Source: Chloroflexota bacterium | Lineage (GTDB): Bacteria; Chloroflexota; Anaerolineae; UBA4142 | DNA length: 12,802 nucleotides | Direction: 5' to 3' | NCBI GenBank assembly: GCA_023381515.1 | Contig: JAMCQI010000092.1 | Location: 1 to 12,802, forward strand | Part shown: positions 6,579 through 12,802 of the stretch, in pieces | Position numbering within the stretch: the stretch's first letter is position 1 | Layout of the letters: every line of letters starts with the position of its first letter | Notes under the pieces: model-generated | Told to the model about the DNA's origin: nothing | What the model saw: only the letters and a program-made list of their open reading frames with translations | Databases searched by the model: none | Program-made: the position numbers and the translations under genes

Positions 6579-7178
6579 TTGTTCTTCTCCCCTGTCACCT
6601 GTCGCACTCTCAAGGGAGCGGTACCGCTGAAACCTTCATACTGGACTATTCTGTCCTTGCTCGCGGCCGGCGTCCTCGTGGTCTTTGGCGCATTCGGAAG
6701 AGCTGTGACGACGTCCCTTGACACTGTCGTGGGCTCCCTAAACCCCACCAGCTCTGCGGTCACCGAGACGCCCGCCGATCTCGGAGTGACCGGAACCACG
6801 ATGAAGACAGATTTGGAATCAATGGGCTTTCAGTTTGCAGACTCCGACTTTTCCGACCAGGGTCGCATTATGGGCGAGTGCCGCCAGCGCGTCCAAGTCG
6901 TCGAACTGGTCGGTTCGCCGGAACGAGTCTCCTCGGTGACACTGGCCACCACCCTCCTCAACGACCCGAAGCAAAACTCAGCCCAGGTCGATGCCATGGT
7001 CTCATTACTCCAGGAGACTGTTCCCGGTTGGGATGGCAAGGCCTGGCTCACGGCGAGCATCCCGATTGCGATGGACAGAGGTCTCGTCGAAATGCAAGCC
7101 GGCAGCACACACGTAACCCTCAAATCCTTCAACGTCCGGGATATGCGTCCCCTTCTCCTGATCATACAGTCCAAGTAG
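6579..7178 (+). CDS. Unrecognised membrane-anchored extracytoplasmic protein
   Basis: I do not recognise this family. From the TTG at 6579 it has 199 residues. A single hydrophobic helix (about 22-42) is followed by a Thr/Ser/Pro linker (about 43-75) and a soluble domain (about 76-199). By eye that domain alternates helix and strand: an amphipathic helix, a strand R-V-Q-V-V-E-L-V-G, a strand, a helix near Q-V-D-A-M-V-S-L-L, then two strands. There is one cysteine in the domain (101) and no lipobox, which suggests an N-terminal anchor with the domain outside. The start is doubtful. TTG 6579 has no SD, while AAGGGAG (6612-6618) sits 8 nt before a CTG at 6627 that would begin Met-Lys-Pro-Ser-Tyr-Trp, a normal signal-anchor N-terminus. 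The gene follows the glycosyltransferase by 70 bp and ends before a strong hairpin. Confidence 0.65.
   Translation: MFFSPVTCRTLKGAVPLKPSYWTILSLLAAGVLVVFGAFGRAVTTSLDTVVGSLNPTSSAVTETPADLGVTGTTMKTDLESMGFQFADSDFSDQGRIMGECRQRVQVVELVGSPERVSSVTLATTLLNDPKQNSAQVDAMVSLLQETVPGWDGKAWLTASIPIAMDRGLVEMQAGSTHVTLKSFNVRDMRPLLLIIQSK
6612..6618 (+). promoter_or_regulatory. Shine-Dalgarno sequence pointing to a CTG start at 6627
   Basis: AAGGGAG is the best ribosome-binding site near this gene and lies 8 nt upstream of an in-frame CTG (6627-6629). No ATG or GTG is in frame close by. It favours a rare CTG start over the TTG at 6579. Confidence 0.4.
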
Positions 7179-7236
7179 GCGAACGGCTTTCAGCCCGACT
7201 GTCCATCCCCGCGAGGCAGAAAACGGTAGCTAGAGT

Positions 7237-7275
7237 GTGAGAGGCCAGGGCGCCTACGGCGCCCTGGCCTCTCAC
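7237..7275. terminator. Perfect 18-bp hairpin between convergent genes, probable bidirectional terminator
   Basis: Positions 7237-7254 and 7258-7275 are exact reverse complements (arm begins GTGAGAGGCC) around a 3-nt loop TAC. It lies between the 3' ends of the unknown anchored protein (ends 7178) and the - strand FemAB-like gene (ends 7371). A GATCTTTATT run follows on the + strand, so the U-tract is weak, and none follows on the - strand. Its position and strength suggest bidirectional termination or 3'-end protection; a mobile palindromic element is an alternative. Confidence 0.6.
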
Positions 7276-7285
7276 GATCTTTATT

Positions 7286-7324
7286 CCTCCGCCCTTTGAA
7301 GGGGGGAGAGAGCCGGGTGAGGGA
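7286..7324. repeat. REP-like G/A-rich intergenic repeat candidate
   Basis: The stretch begins CCTCCGCCCTTTGAAGG and runs on as a G/A-rich segment ending GCCGGGTGAGGG. It resembles dispersed intergenic repeats seen in many bacterial genomes. Only one copy is in the window, so repetition cannot be shown here. It sits directly beside the 18-bp hairpin. Confidence 0.35.
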
Positions 7325-7370
7325 GCAAACGCATGCTAACATTAGGCGCGGGCAAAGTCGGCCCGCTCGG

Positions 7371-8477
7371 TCACCCGAAACGATGCCGAGCCGCAAGAGC
7401 CCGTTCATAGAGTTCAAAGCGAGCCCGCGAAAAGACAGTGTCAAACCCGCCGATATACTGCACGACCTTACCCCCGAATCCCCGCTTGAATTGATAGAGG
7501 CCATGCGGCAGAGGTGAGTGGTCCGAGTTCGCCTCGATTAAAGATGGTCTGCTTTCCAAGCCGGCGGCGGGCGATTTCTCTTCCTTCAGATACTGCGTCC
7601 CCACATCCGCGACATCGGCAATGCCCCATAGGTCATAGCGCGCGCACCCCCGCGCCTTCGCCCATTGGATGGCCGCCCAGTGGAGCGCGTGGTTAGGCAT
7701 CCGTTCACGATGGGCATTTCCAGAGGCCCCATATAGGTAGATCGCTTCTTCCCCCAGGGCCGTGACCAGGATCGCGGCCAGCATCTCTCCTTCGTACTCT
7801 GCCACTAGAAAACGGGCCAAACCCGGTACCATCTCTTTGATCGCGACCCCGTAATAGTCCTCCGAATGGATGGCAAACTTGTCCCGGGCGCCTGTCGTCC
7901 GCATGAGGCGATAGAATGAAGGGAGATCGGCGGGGCTCCCCTCGCGCACCATGATCCCTTTCCGTTCCGCCAGCCGTATATTGTAGCGCCATTTCGGCTT
8001 CATCTGAGCCAGGATAGTGGGCAAATCCCGCGTCATGTCCACATGTATGGTCGTGCGGGGCTGAACGGCCGGTCCCACCCGCCAATGATTCGAGGTCAGC
8101 CATGCGGTCAGAACTGGATCGTCCAGCCAGTTCGGCTCGATCTTGAGCAAGAATGCGCCTTGCGATCTCGCCGCAGCGCGAACCGATTCCAACAGCGCGG
8201 CCAAGCCGTCCTGGTCCTGAGGATCGACGATCGGGCCGCGGGGAACGTAGGCCAATTTTAAGCCGAGGGGAAGCGAGCGGAAGAGGATCTGTGCGCCGCC
8301 CAGCCATGTGCCCGCGTGTTCGACGGCAATGCGGGTAACAGTCCATCCAACACGCGCTTTGAGTTCCGCCCATGCACATGACTGCAGGAGATGACCGCCG
8401 CGCCCGCAGACGAATTCTTCCCAGGCGCGCGGCTCGGGGTTCTCGACGACCCTAAAGGCGCTGCTCACGAGGCTCAT
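7371..8477 (-). CDS. FemAB/FemX-type aminoacyltransferase (peptidoglycan bridge formation, GNAT-like fold)
   Basis: A 368-residue protein with the two GNAT-like halves of the FemABX family, which transfer amino acids from aminoacyl-tRNA to the lipid II stem peptide in the cytoplasm. Supporting segments are Q32-S..W (N-terminal half), Y77-V-P-R-G-P, K160-P-K-W-R-Y-N-I-R-L-A-E-R-K-G (160-174), Y281-D-L-W-G-I and the C-terminal L-Y-Q-F-K-R-G-F-G-G (327-336). The coiled-coil arm of staphylococcal FemA is not evident, as in FemX-like and many environmental homologues. About 40 residues, partly low in hydrophobics, separate Y-D-L-W-G-I from the L-Y-x-F-K block, which looks long. The start could be ATG 8477, but a TGTTATAAT element overlaps it, so GTG at 8468-8466 (365 residues) is a strong alternative on a leaderless mRNA. 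It is divergent from nuoA. The acceptor amino acid is unknown; related proteins also act in other peptide or glycan modifications. Confidence 0.87.
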   Translation of the reverse strand: MSLVSSAFRVVENPEPRAWEEFVCGRGGHLLQSCAWAELKARVGWTVTRIAVEHAGTWLGGAQILFRSLPLGLKLAYVPRGPIVDPQDQDGLAALLESVRAAARSQGAFLLKIEPNWLDDPVLTAWLTSNHWRVGPAVQPRTTIHVDMTRDLPTILAQMKPKWRYNIRLAERKGIMVREGSPADLPSFYRLMRTTGARDKFAIHSEDYYGVAIKEMVPGLARFLVAEYEGEMLAAILVTALGEEAIYLYGASGNAHRERMPNHALHWAAIQWAKARGCARYDLWGIADVADVGTQYLKEEKSPAAGLESRPSLIEANSDHSPLPHGLYQFKRGFGGKVVQYIGGFDTVFSRARFELYERALAARHRFG

Positions 8478-8484
8478 TATAACA
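8476..8484 (-). promoter_or_regulatory. Extended -10 promoter of the FemAB-like gene
   Basis: On the - strand the sequence TGTTATAAT is a perfect extended -10 (TGn plus TATAAT). No good -35 is seen at 16-18 bp. The -10 box overlaps the ATG at 8477 and leaves 7 nt to a GTG at 8468, so the transcript would begin at that GTG and be leaderless. Confidence 0.55.
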
Positions 8485-8488
8485 CGAT

Positions 8489-8517
8489 TTGCATTCTGCT
8501 TTTCATCGGGATATAAT
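8489..8517 (+). promoter_or_regulatory. Upstream promoter (P1) of the nuo operon
   Basis: The -35 TTGCAT (8489-8494) and a perfect -10 TATAAT (8512-8517) have exact 17-bp spacing. The -35 box begins only 4 bp from the leftward extended -10 of the FemAB-like gene. Confidence 0.6.
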
Positions 8518-8532
8518 TCAGAAGGTGTGGGT

Positions 8533-8561
8533 TTGTTAGATCACCACGGCTGTGATATAAT
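8533..8561 (+). promoter_or_regulatory. Downstream promoter (P2) of the nuo operon
   Basis: The -35 TTGTTA (8533-8538) and -10 TATAAT (8556-8561) have 17-bp spacing, and a TGn extension sits directly before the -10 (8553-8555). The expected start is near 8568, giving a leader of about 44 nt before nuoA. This is the stronger of the two rightward matches. Confidence 0.75.
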
Positions 8562-8597
8562 GGCTAGGTTCGTGCCATCAAGCGAAACCCATTCTAC

Positions 8598-8604
8598 AAA
8601 GGAG
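8598..8604 (+). promoter_or_regulatory. Ribosome-binding site of nuoA
   Basis: AAAGGAG lies 7 nt before the GTG at 8612. It fixes that GTG as the start rather than the out-of-frame GTG at 8607. Confidence 0.85.
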
Positions 8605-8611
8605 TAGTGCA

Positions 8612-8986
8612 GTGCTTGATCGATACGGATTGATCGGCCTCTTTGCGATCGTGGCCATCATTTTCCCTCTGATTCCCTTGCTCCTCGCACGGTTCCTTCG
8701 TCCTCGCAAACCCAACCGTTCCAAAATGGAAACCTACGAGTGCGGCCTCGAATTCGAGGATTTTCCCGTCGAAGCCCAACAAGTGTGGGTCCAATTCCGC
8801 ATCCAATACTACATCTTTGCCCTGATGTTCGTCGTCTTCGACATCGAGGTGGTCTTCCTCTACCCCTGGGCCGTCGCTTACAACTCGCTCGGCCTCTACG
8901 CCCTCGTCGAGATGATCATCTTCCTTGTCATCCTCGTCATGGCTCTTGCCTACGCTTGGCGCAAGGGCCAACTGGAATGGGTTTAA
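8612..8986 (+). CDS. nuoA: NADH-quinone oxidoreductase subunit A
   Basis: A 124-residue membrane subunit of respiratory complex I, with three helices (about 6-27, 66-88, 95-116) as in the family. The conserved loop between helices 1 and 2 carries E40-T-Y-E-C-G (40-45), and F62-R-I-Q-Y-Y is followed by F76-D-I-E (76-79); these acidic and Cys-containing segments lie near the quinone site at the junction with NuoH and NuoJ. The GTG start is fixed by a strong SD. Two tandem promoters lie upstream. It is the first gene of the visible nuo operon, but nuoB, C and D do not follow as they do in the classical order; the next gene is nuoH after 84 bp. Family identity is certain; whether the complex uses NADH, ferredoxin or another donor cannot be told from here. 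Confidence 0.96.
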   Translation: MLDRYGLIGLFAIVAIIFPLIPLLLARFLRPRKPNRSKMETYECGLEFEDFPVEAQQVWVQFRIQYYIFALMFVVFDIEVVFLYPWAVAYNSLGLYALVEMIIFLVILVMALAYAWRKGQLEWV

Positions 8987-8994
8987 AGGAATGC

Positions 8995-9042
8995 GGAGAG
9001 ATGAAAGAGGAGAGATGAAACGTCAGCTTTCATCTCTCCTCT
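8995..9042 (+). repeat. Intercistronic hairpin with duplicated 5' arm between nuoA and nuoH
   Basis: A perfect 15-bp stem pairs 9006-9020 with 9028-9042 around a 7-nt loop CGTCAGC. The 12-mer GGAGAGATGAAA in its 5' arm (9009-9020) also occurs upstream at 8995-9006, so the 3' arm TTTCATCTCTCC can pair with either copy. There is no adjacent U-tract, only a C/T-rich run. It may act in mRNA processing, stability or attenuation within the operon. Confidence 0.65.
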
Positions 9043-9070
9043 CTCCTCTATCTTCTTTTGGAATAGGCAC

Positions 9071-10165
9071 ATGGACATTCTTAACAATCTCTTCCCCAAC
9101 ATCTACAACGCCCTGAACGATTTCTTTCACGGGCTGCTGCGCGGTGCCAACCTGCGTCCCGATGCTGAGAGCTTTTTCGTCTCGCTCATCATGGGCCTCA
9201 TCGTGGTCGTCTTCCTCGTGGCCATCTCACCGTTTCTCATGTTGAGCTTGACCTGGGTTGAGCGCAAGGTGGTCGCCCGCATTCAAAACCGCCTTGGCCC
9301 GAACCGGGTAGGCCCCTGGGGCATCTTTCAGATTTTCGCCGATATGATCAAGATGCTCACTAAAGAGGACATTGTCCCGGCGAACGCAGATCGCTGGGTC
9401 CATTTCCTCGCCCCTGTCGTCACCATGATTCCGATCACGCTCATTCTCGCCGTGATCCCCTGGGGCCGCGGCATGGCTCCCGCCGACCTGAACATCGGCG
9501 TCCTCTATGTGATCGCTCTGAGTTCGCTGGGTACGGTCGGCATCTTTATGGCGGGGTGGGGCTCGAATAACAAATTCGCCTTGATCGGCGGAATGCGGGC
9601 GGTTGCACAGATCATCAGTTACGAGGTCCCCCAAGTCCTGGCCATCGTCGCGATCGTGCTCTTGGCCGGATCGCTTTCACTCGTCGACATTGTCAAGCTG
9701 CAAGGTGGTTGGGCGGGGTTCCGCTGGTTCCTCTTTGCCATCCCGGTCGGTCCGATTGCCTTCGTCGTCTACATGATCAGCGCGATCGCCGAAGTGAACC
9801 GCACTCCTTTCGACCTGCCCGAAGGCGAGTCTGAGATCGTCGCCGGCCACCACACAGAGTACAGCGGCATGAAGTGGGGCCTCTTTTACATGGCCGAGTA
9901 CCTCAACCTCTTTGTCGTCTGCGCAATCGCGGCGACCCTTTTCCTCGGCGGCTGGCAGGGTCCCCTCCTACCCCCGTGGATTTGGTTCTTTGTCAAGACG
10001 CTCTTGTTGATTCTCATCGCTATGTGGGTGCGCGGCACATTCCCCCGTATCCGCATGGACCAACTGATGAAGTTCGCGTGGCAGGTGTTGGTGCCAGTGG
10101 CGCTGGTCAATATCGTCCTCACGGGCCTCGCGCTGCCGATCTTTAAGGCCATCGGCCTCATCTAG
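9071..10165 (+). CDS. nuoH: NADH-quinone oxidoreductase subunit H
   Basis: A 364-residue membrane subunit forming much of the quinone chamber of complex I. Diagnostic segments are W62-V-E-R-K (62-66) and R70-I-Q-N-R-L-G-P-N-R-V-G-P (70-82), I182-S-Y-E-V-P (182-187), E241-V-N-R-T-P-F-D-L-P-E-G-E-S-E (241-255) followed by H260-H-T-E-Y-S-G-M (260-267), and R321-G-T-F-P-R-I-R-M-D-Q (321-331) near the end. The protein is somewhat longer than E. coli NuoH (325), mainly by an N-terminal extension of about 30 residues before the first helix. ATG 9071 has only a weak SD (ATAGG). The upstream gap contains the hairpin described at 8995-9042. nuoJ follows after 22 bp; nuoI, usually between H and J, is missing. 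Confidence 0.97.
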   Translation: MDILNNLFPNIYNALNDFFHGLLRGANLRPDAESFFVSLIMGLIVVVFLVAISPFLMLSLTWVERKVVARIQNRLGPNRVGPWGIFQIFADMIKMLTKEDIVPANADRWVHFLAPVVTMIPITLILAVIPWGRGMAPADLNIGVLYVIALSSLGTVGIFMAGWGSNNKFALIGGMRAVAQIISYEVPQVLAIVAIVLLAGSLSLVDIVKLQGGWAGFRWFLFAIPVGPIAFVVYMISAIAEVNRTPFDLPEGESEIVAGHHTEYSGMKWGLFYMAEYLNLFVVCAIAATLFLGGWQGPLLPPWIWFFVKTLLLILIAMWVRGTFPRIRMDQLMKFAWQVLVPVALVNIVLTGLALPIFKAIGLI

Positions 10166-10187
10166 TCTACGATGATAAGGATCGCCT

Positions 10188-10691
10188 ATGTCCATTGACC
10201 TAGTGTTGACCTATGTCGCTTTTTTTGTGCTGGCCGCTATCACCATCCTCGGCGGGCTGCTCGTCGCCTTTGTGCGCAATATTATGCACGCAGCGCTCGC
10301 GCTCATGATGGCGTTCATGGGAGTCGCCGGCATCTATTTGCTTCTCGAAGCGGAATTTATCGCCGCCGTTCAGGTGCTCATCTATGTCGGCGCGATTGCC
10401 GTCCTCATCCTGTTTGCCATCATGCTGACGCGAGGGTTGATGACGCGGACCCTGCCGCCTGAGAACAACCAATGGTTGGCCGCGGGTGGGCTCGCGTTGC
10501 TCCTTTTCGTCGCCCTCGTCTACATCGCCGTCACAACCCATTGGCCGGTGGGTACCCAAGCGCTCGCCGGCACGGACCTGATCCCGAAGATCGGGACCGA
10601 ATTGGTCACTACCTACGTCCTGCCGTTTGAGGTGGCTTCTATCCTCCTCCTCGCAGCCCTTATAGGGGCCATTGTCATCGCACGCGAGTGA
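10188..10691 (+). CDS. nuoJ: NADH-quinone oxidoreductase subunit J
   Basis: A 167-residue membrane subunit of complex I with five helices. The conserved third helix block E54-A-E-F-I-A-A-V-Q-V-L-I-Y-V-G-A-I-A-V-L (54-73), with Tyr66 and Gly68, is the family signature; in solved complexes this helix undergoes the pi-bulge change tied to coupling. The C-terminal helix starts at L145-P-F-E-V-A-S-I-L-L-L and ends in A-I-V-I-A-R-E. ATG 10188 has AAGGA (10177-10181) 6 nt upstream. nuoH is 22 bp upstream and nuoK starts 40 bp downstream, in keeping with one transcript. Confidence 0.95.
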   Translation: MSIDLVLTYVAFFVLAAITILGGLLVAFVRNIMHAALALMMAFMGVAGIYLLLEAEFIAAVQVLIYVGAIAVLILFAIMLTRGLMTRTLPPENNQWLAAGGLALLLFVALVYIAVTTHWPVGTQALAGTDLIPKIGTELVTTYVLPFEVASILLLAALIGAIVIARE

Positions 10692-10731
10692 GCACGTCTG
10701 CACGAAAGACCGCAAGAAGAGGTCATTCAGA

Positions 10732-11052
10732 ATGATTCCACTGCCATACTTTTTACTGCTCGGGGCCGCTGTGTTTTGCATCGGGCTGTTTGCGGCGCTC
10801 GCTCGGCGCAACGCCGTGGCGATTCTCATGGGCATCGAGTTGATGCTGAACGCGGTCAATATCAACCTCGTCGCCTTTTGGCGCTATACCAAACCCGGCA
10901 CACCCACCTGGGATCTCGCAGGACAGATCTTTGCCTTGTTTGTTATCACGTTGGCAGCCGCCGAAGCCGCCATCGGCCTGGCTTTGATCATCGCCATCTA
11001 TCGCTCTCGCGACACAGTGAATGTCGAAGACGTAGATATCATGAAATGGTAA
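10732..11052 (+). CDS. nuoK: NADH-quinone oxidoreductase subunit K
   Basis: A 106-residue subunit with three helices, related to MrpC of Na+/H+ antiporters. The two membrane glutamates used for proton transfer are present: Glu36 in G-I-E-L-M-L-N-A-V-N (34-43) and Glu78 in A-A-A-E-A-A-I-G-L-A (75-84). The short hydrophilic C-terminus is acidic. ATG 10732 was preferred over a longer in-frame start at 10672 because the extension would overlap nuoJ and add 20 charged residues absent from the family; AGAGG (10718-10722) lies 9 nt before the chosen ATG. A 98-bp structured gap precedes nuoL. Confidence 0.95.
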   Translation: MIPLPYFLLLGAAVFCIGLFAALARRNAVAILMGIELMLNAVNINLVAFWRYTKPGTPTWDLAGQIFALFVITLAAAEAAIGLALIIAIYRSRDTVNVEDVDIMKW

Positions 11053-11059
11053 AACCAGC

Positions 11060-11134
11060 ATGAGCCAATGGACCTCCGAGCCAAGGTGTCGCTGTGCACG
11101 GTTGGCTCTTTGGCCAATGGAGGAATTGGCTCAT
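11060..11134 (+). repeat. Nested inverted-repeat element between nuoK and nuoL
   Basis: The outer arms ATGAGCCAAT (11060-11069) and ATTGGCTCAT (11125-11134) are perfect 10-bp complements. Inside, CCTCC (11073-11077) pairs with GGAGG (11119-11123), and GAGCCAA (11078-11084) pairs with TTGGCTC (11102-11108). A bulge contains the palindrome TTGGCCAA (11110-11117). GAGCCAA or its complement thus occurs four times in 75 bp. There is no U-tract, so this is not a standard terminator. Confidence 0.65.
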
Positions 11135-11150
11135 TGCCTTTGAGGCGCCA

Positions 11151-12802
11151 ATGTCAATGTTCAATCTCGCATTCCTCGTCATTGTTTTTCCAATTACTGC
11201 GTTTGCCCTGATCGCGTTGTTCTTCAACCGGAACCATCGGCTGAGTGCCTGGACAGCGATTGCCGGCATCCTTCTCGCCGGGGTCGTTGCGTACGGTGTC
11301 CTCTTCCAAGCACTCTCCGTCGGACCCGAGTTGGCCAAAGACCCCTTCTTTGCACACATCCCTTGGTTTCCGACCGGCAAAGATGTCTTTACGATGGGCT
11401 GGATGATCGATCCGCTGGCGGCGATGACGCTCTTTATGGTCACCACCGTCTGTTTGATGATCTTTATCTACTCCCAAGGGTACATGCACGGTGACCCGCG
11501 CTATAGCCGCTTTTTCGCCTACATCTCCCTCTTCGCCACCGGCATGTTGGGTCTGGTCATCTCCTCGAACCTTTTGGAGCTCTTTGTCTTTTGGGAAATC
11601 ATGGGGCTGTGCTCATACCTCCTCATCGGCTTTTGGTCTGTCCGCATGCCGGGTGAGAAGCATATCGACGACGCCCAAACCGTGCGAGCTGCCCAAGCAG
11701 CCAAGAAAGCGTTCCTAACGACGCGCGTCGGCGATACGATCTTTTTCACCGGCATGATCTGGCTCTACTTCCGCACGGGCTCCCTCGATTTCCAGACCAT
11801 CTTCAAGCCTGAAACATTAAAGTTTTTGGCGAACGACATGACGCTGATCGGGTTGCCCTCCGCGACGGTCATTGGCCTGTTGATCCTCGCGGGCACCATC
11901 GGCAAGTCGGCCCAATTCCCCCTTCATATCTGGCTGCCTGATGCGATGGAAGGCCCGACCCCTGTGAGCGCCCTCATCCATGCGGCGACGATGGTTGCCG
12001 CAGGTGTTTACCTGATCGCCCGCACCTACCCGATTTTCCAGTCGGTCGCCGGGACGCCCGCGATGGTCATCGTCGCCATCGTCGGAATCTTTACCGCCCT
12101 TTTTGCTTCCACCATCGGTCTTGCCCAGGACGATATCAAGCGCGTCTTGGCCTATTCGACCATTTCCCAGCTTGGCTACATGGTCGCAGGCTTGGGCATC
12201 GGCGCGTTTGCGGCCGGCACCTTCCACCTCATCACCCATGCCTTTTTCAAGGCGCTCTTGTTCCTCACCGCCGGTTCCGTGATTCATGCCGTGCACACGA
12301 ACGACATGTTCAAGATGGGCGGGTTAAAGAACAAGATGCCCATTACGACCACGGTGTTCATTATCGGCGGTCTTGCCCTGATGGGCATTCCCCCGTTTGC
12401 CGGGTTCTGGAGCAAGGACGAGATTCTCGCCGATGCCTTTAACGGCATGCTCAGCGGCGAGTCGCTGATGACTTTTGTCTATATCTGCGGCACTATCGCG
12501 GCTTTCTTTACCGCCCTCTACACGGGCCGACAGCTTTTCCTTTCGTTCTTTGGCGAGGCGCGCGATCCTCACGCGTACGAACACGCCCACGAATCTCCAC
12601 CGGTCATGTGGGTTCCCCTGGCTATCCTCGCGTTCTTCGCAACCTTCATCGGTTTCATCGGAGCACCCTTCTTTGGCAGCCCCTTCCAGACGTTTGTGAG
12701 CGAAGGGTTGGGTTTTGAGGTGTCCGGATTTAATGTGCCGGCGGCCCTGATTGCCGTCGTCGTGGCGCTCGCCGGGCTAGGTCTGAGCTGGGTGATATAC
12801 GG
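11151..12802 (+). CDS. nuoL: NADH-quinone oxidoreductase subunit L (3' end outside window)
   Basis: 550 codons are visible and the frame is open at the window end. It is the distal antiporter-like subunit of complex I, related to MrpA. Hallmarks are Glu149 in F-W-E-I-M-G-L-C-S-Y-L-L-I-G (147-160), Lys251 in G-K-S-A-Q-F-P-L-H-I-W-L-P-D-A-M (251-266), E-G-P-T-P-V-S-A-L-I-H-A-A-T-M-V (267-282) and T362-H-A-F-F-K-A-L-L-F-L (362-372) with Lys367; these carry the proton path. P415-F-A-G-F-W-S-K-D (415-423) is also typical. About 60 residues of the C-terminal half are visible past the conserved core, and the lateral helix would lie beyond the window. ATG 11151 is preferred because GAGG (11142-11145) is 5 nt upstream; ATG 11157 is possible. 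nuoM and nuoN may follow but are not seen. Confidence 0.96.
   Translation, partial: MSMFNLAFLVIVFPITAFALIALFFNRNHRLSAWTAIAGILLAGVVAYGVLFQALSVGPELAKDPFFAHIPWFPTGKDVFTMGWMIDPLAAMTLFMVTTVCLMIFIYSQGYMHGDPRYSRFFAYISLFATGMLGLVISSNLLELFVFWEIMGLCSYLLIGFWSVRMPGEKHIDDAQTVRAAQAAKKAFLTTRVGDTIFFTGMIWLYFRTGSLDFQTIFKPETLKFLANDMTLIGLPSATVIGLLILAGTIGKSAQFPLHIWLPDAMEGPTPVSALIHAATMVAAGVYLIARTYPIFQSVAGTPAMVIVAIVGIFTALFASTIGLAQDDIKRVLAYSTISQLGYMVAGLGIGAFAAGTFHLITHAFFKALLFLTAGSVIHAVHTNDMFKMGGLKNKMPITTTVFIIGGLALMGIPPFAGFWSKDEILADAFNGMLSGESLMTFVYICGTIAAFFTALYTGRQLFLSFFGEARDPHAYEHAHESPPVMWVPLAILAFFATFIGFIGAPFFGSPFQTFVSEGLGFEVSGFNVPAALIAVVVALAGLGLSWVIY

Noticed and set aside
10672..10731. N-terminal extension of nuoK
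   Set aside because: It overlaps nuoJ and adds charged residues not found in the family; ATG 10732 has an SD at good distance.
1..12802. CRISPR array, transposase, integrase, phage or toxin-antitoxin genes
   Set aside because: No spaced direct repeats and no such protein signatures were found on either strand.

Overview
The window carries housekeeping and cell-envelope genes of a fairly GC-rich bacterium. The best guess is a member of the Chloroflexota (Anaerolineae-like). This rests on a DUF2079 membrane protein with a beta-sandwich tail of a kind I associate with that phylum, a FemAB-like transferase, and complex I membrane genes grouped as A-H-J-K-L apart from the peripheral-arm genes. 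It is an inference from gene content, not a measured placement. Promoters match sigma-70 consensus, and GTG starts are common.

Left part (1-1978): the C-terminal end of a flippase-like integral membrane protein (lysylphosphatidylglycerol synthase TM family) that seems cut short; then a compact tRNA unit with its own consensus promoter, a CAU-anticodon tRNA and an intrinsic terminator; then a DMT/EamA-family transporter; then about 615 bp without a clear gene, holding one weak 61-codon ORF.

Middle part (1979-7178, all + strand): a large DUF2079 membrane protein with two related C-terminal domains, probably read from a leaderless GTG; an alpha/beta hydrolase of the kynurenine-formamidase/esterase type; a membrane-anchored family 2 polyprenyl-phosphate glycosyltransferase with its own promoter; and an unrecognised, probably membrane-anchored extracytoplasmic protein with an unusual start codon. 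The unknown gene and the convergent femAB-like gene are separated by a perfect 18-bp hairpin and a REP-like G/A-rich repeat.

Right part (7371-12802): a FemAB/peptidoglycan-bridge-type aminoacyltransferase on the - strand, divergent from a nuo operon. The short shared upstream region holds one leftward extended -10 element and two tandem rightward promoters. The nuo genes run nuoA, nuoH, nuoJ, nuoK and nuoL, the last cut by the window end. The membrane arm of NADH dehydrogenase I is therefore encoded here, while nuoB, C, D, E, F, G and I are absent from the places they usually occupy. Two intercistronic gaps in the operon (nuoA-nuoH and nuoK-nuoL) contain strong inverted repeats.

Overall the genes are mostly recognisable and ordinary. 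No defence system, CRISPR array, transposase or phage gene is visible. The less explained items are the structured intergenic DNA, the odd tRNA, the unknown anchored protein and the tandem tail domains of the DUF2079 protein.
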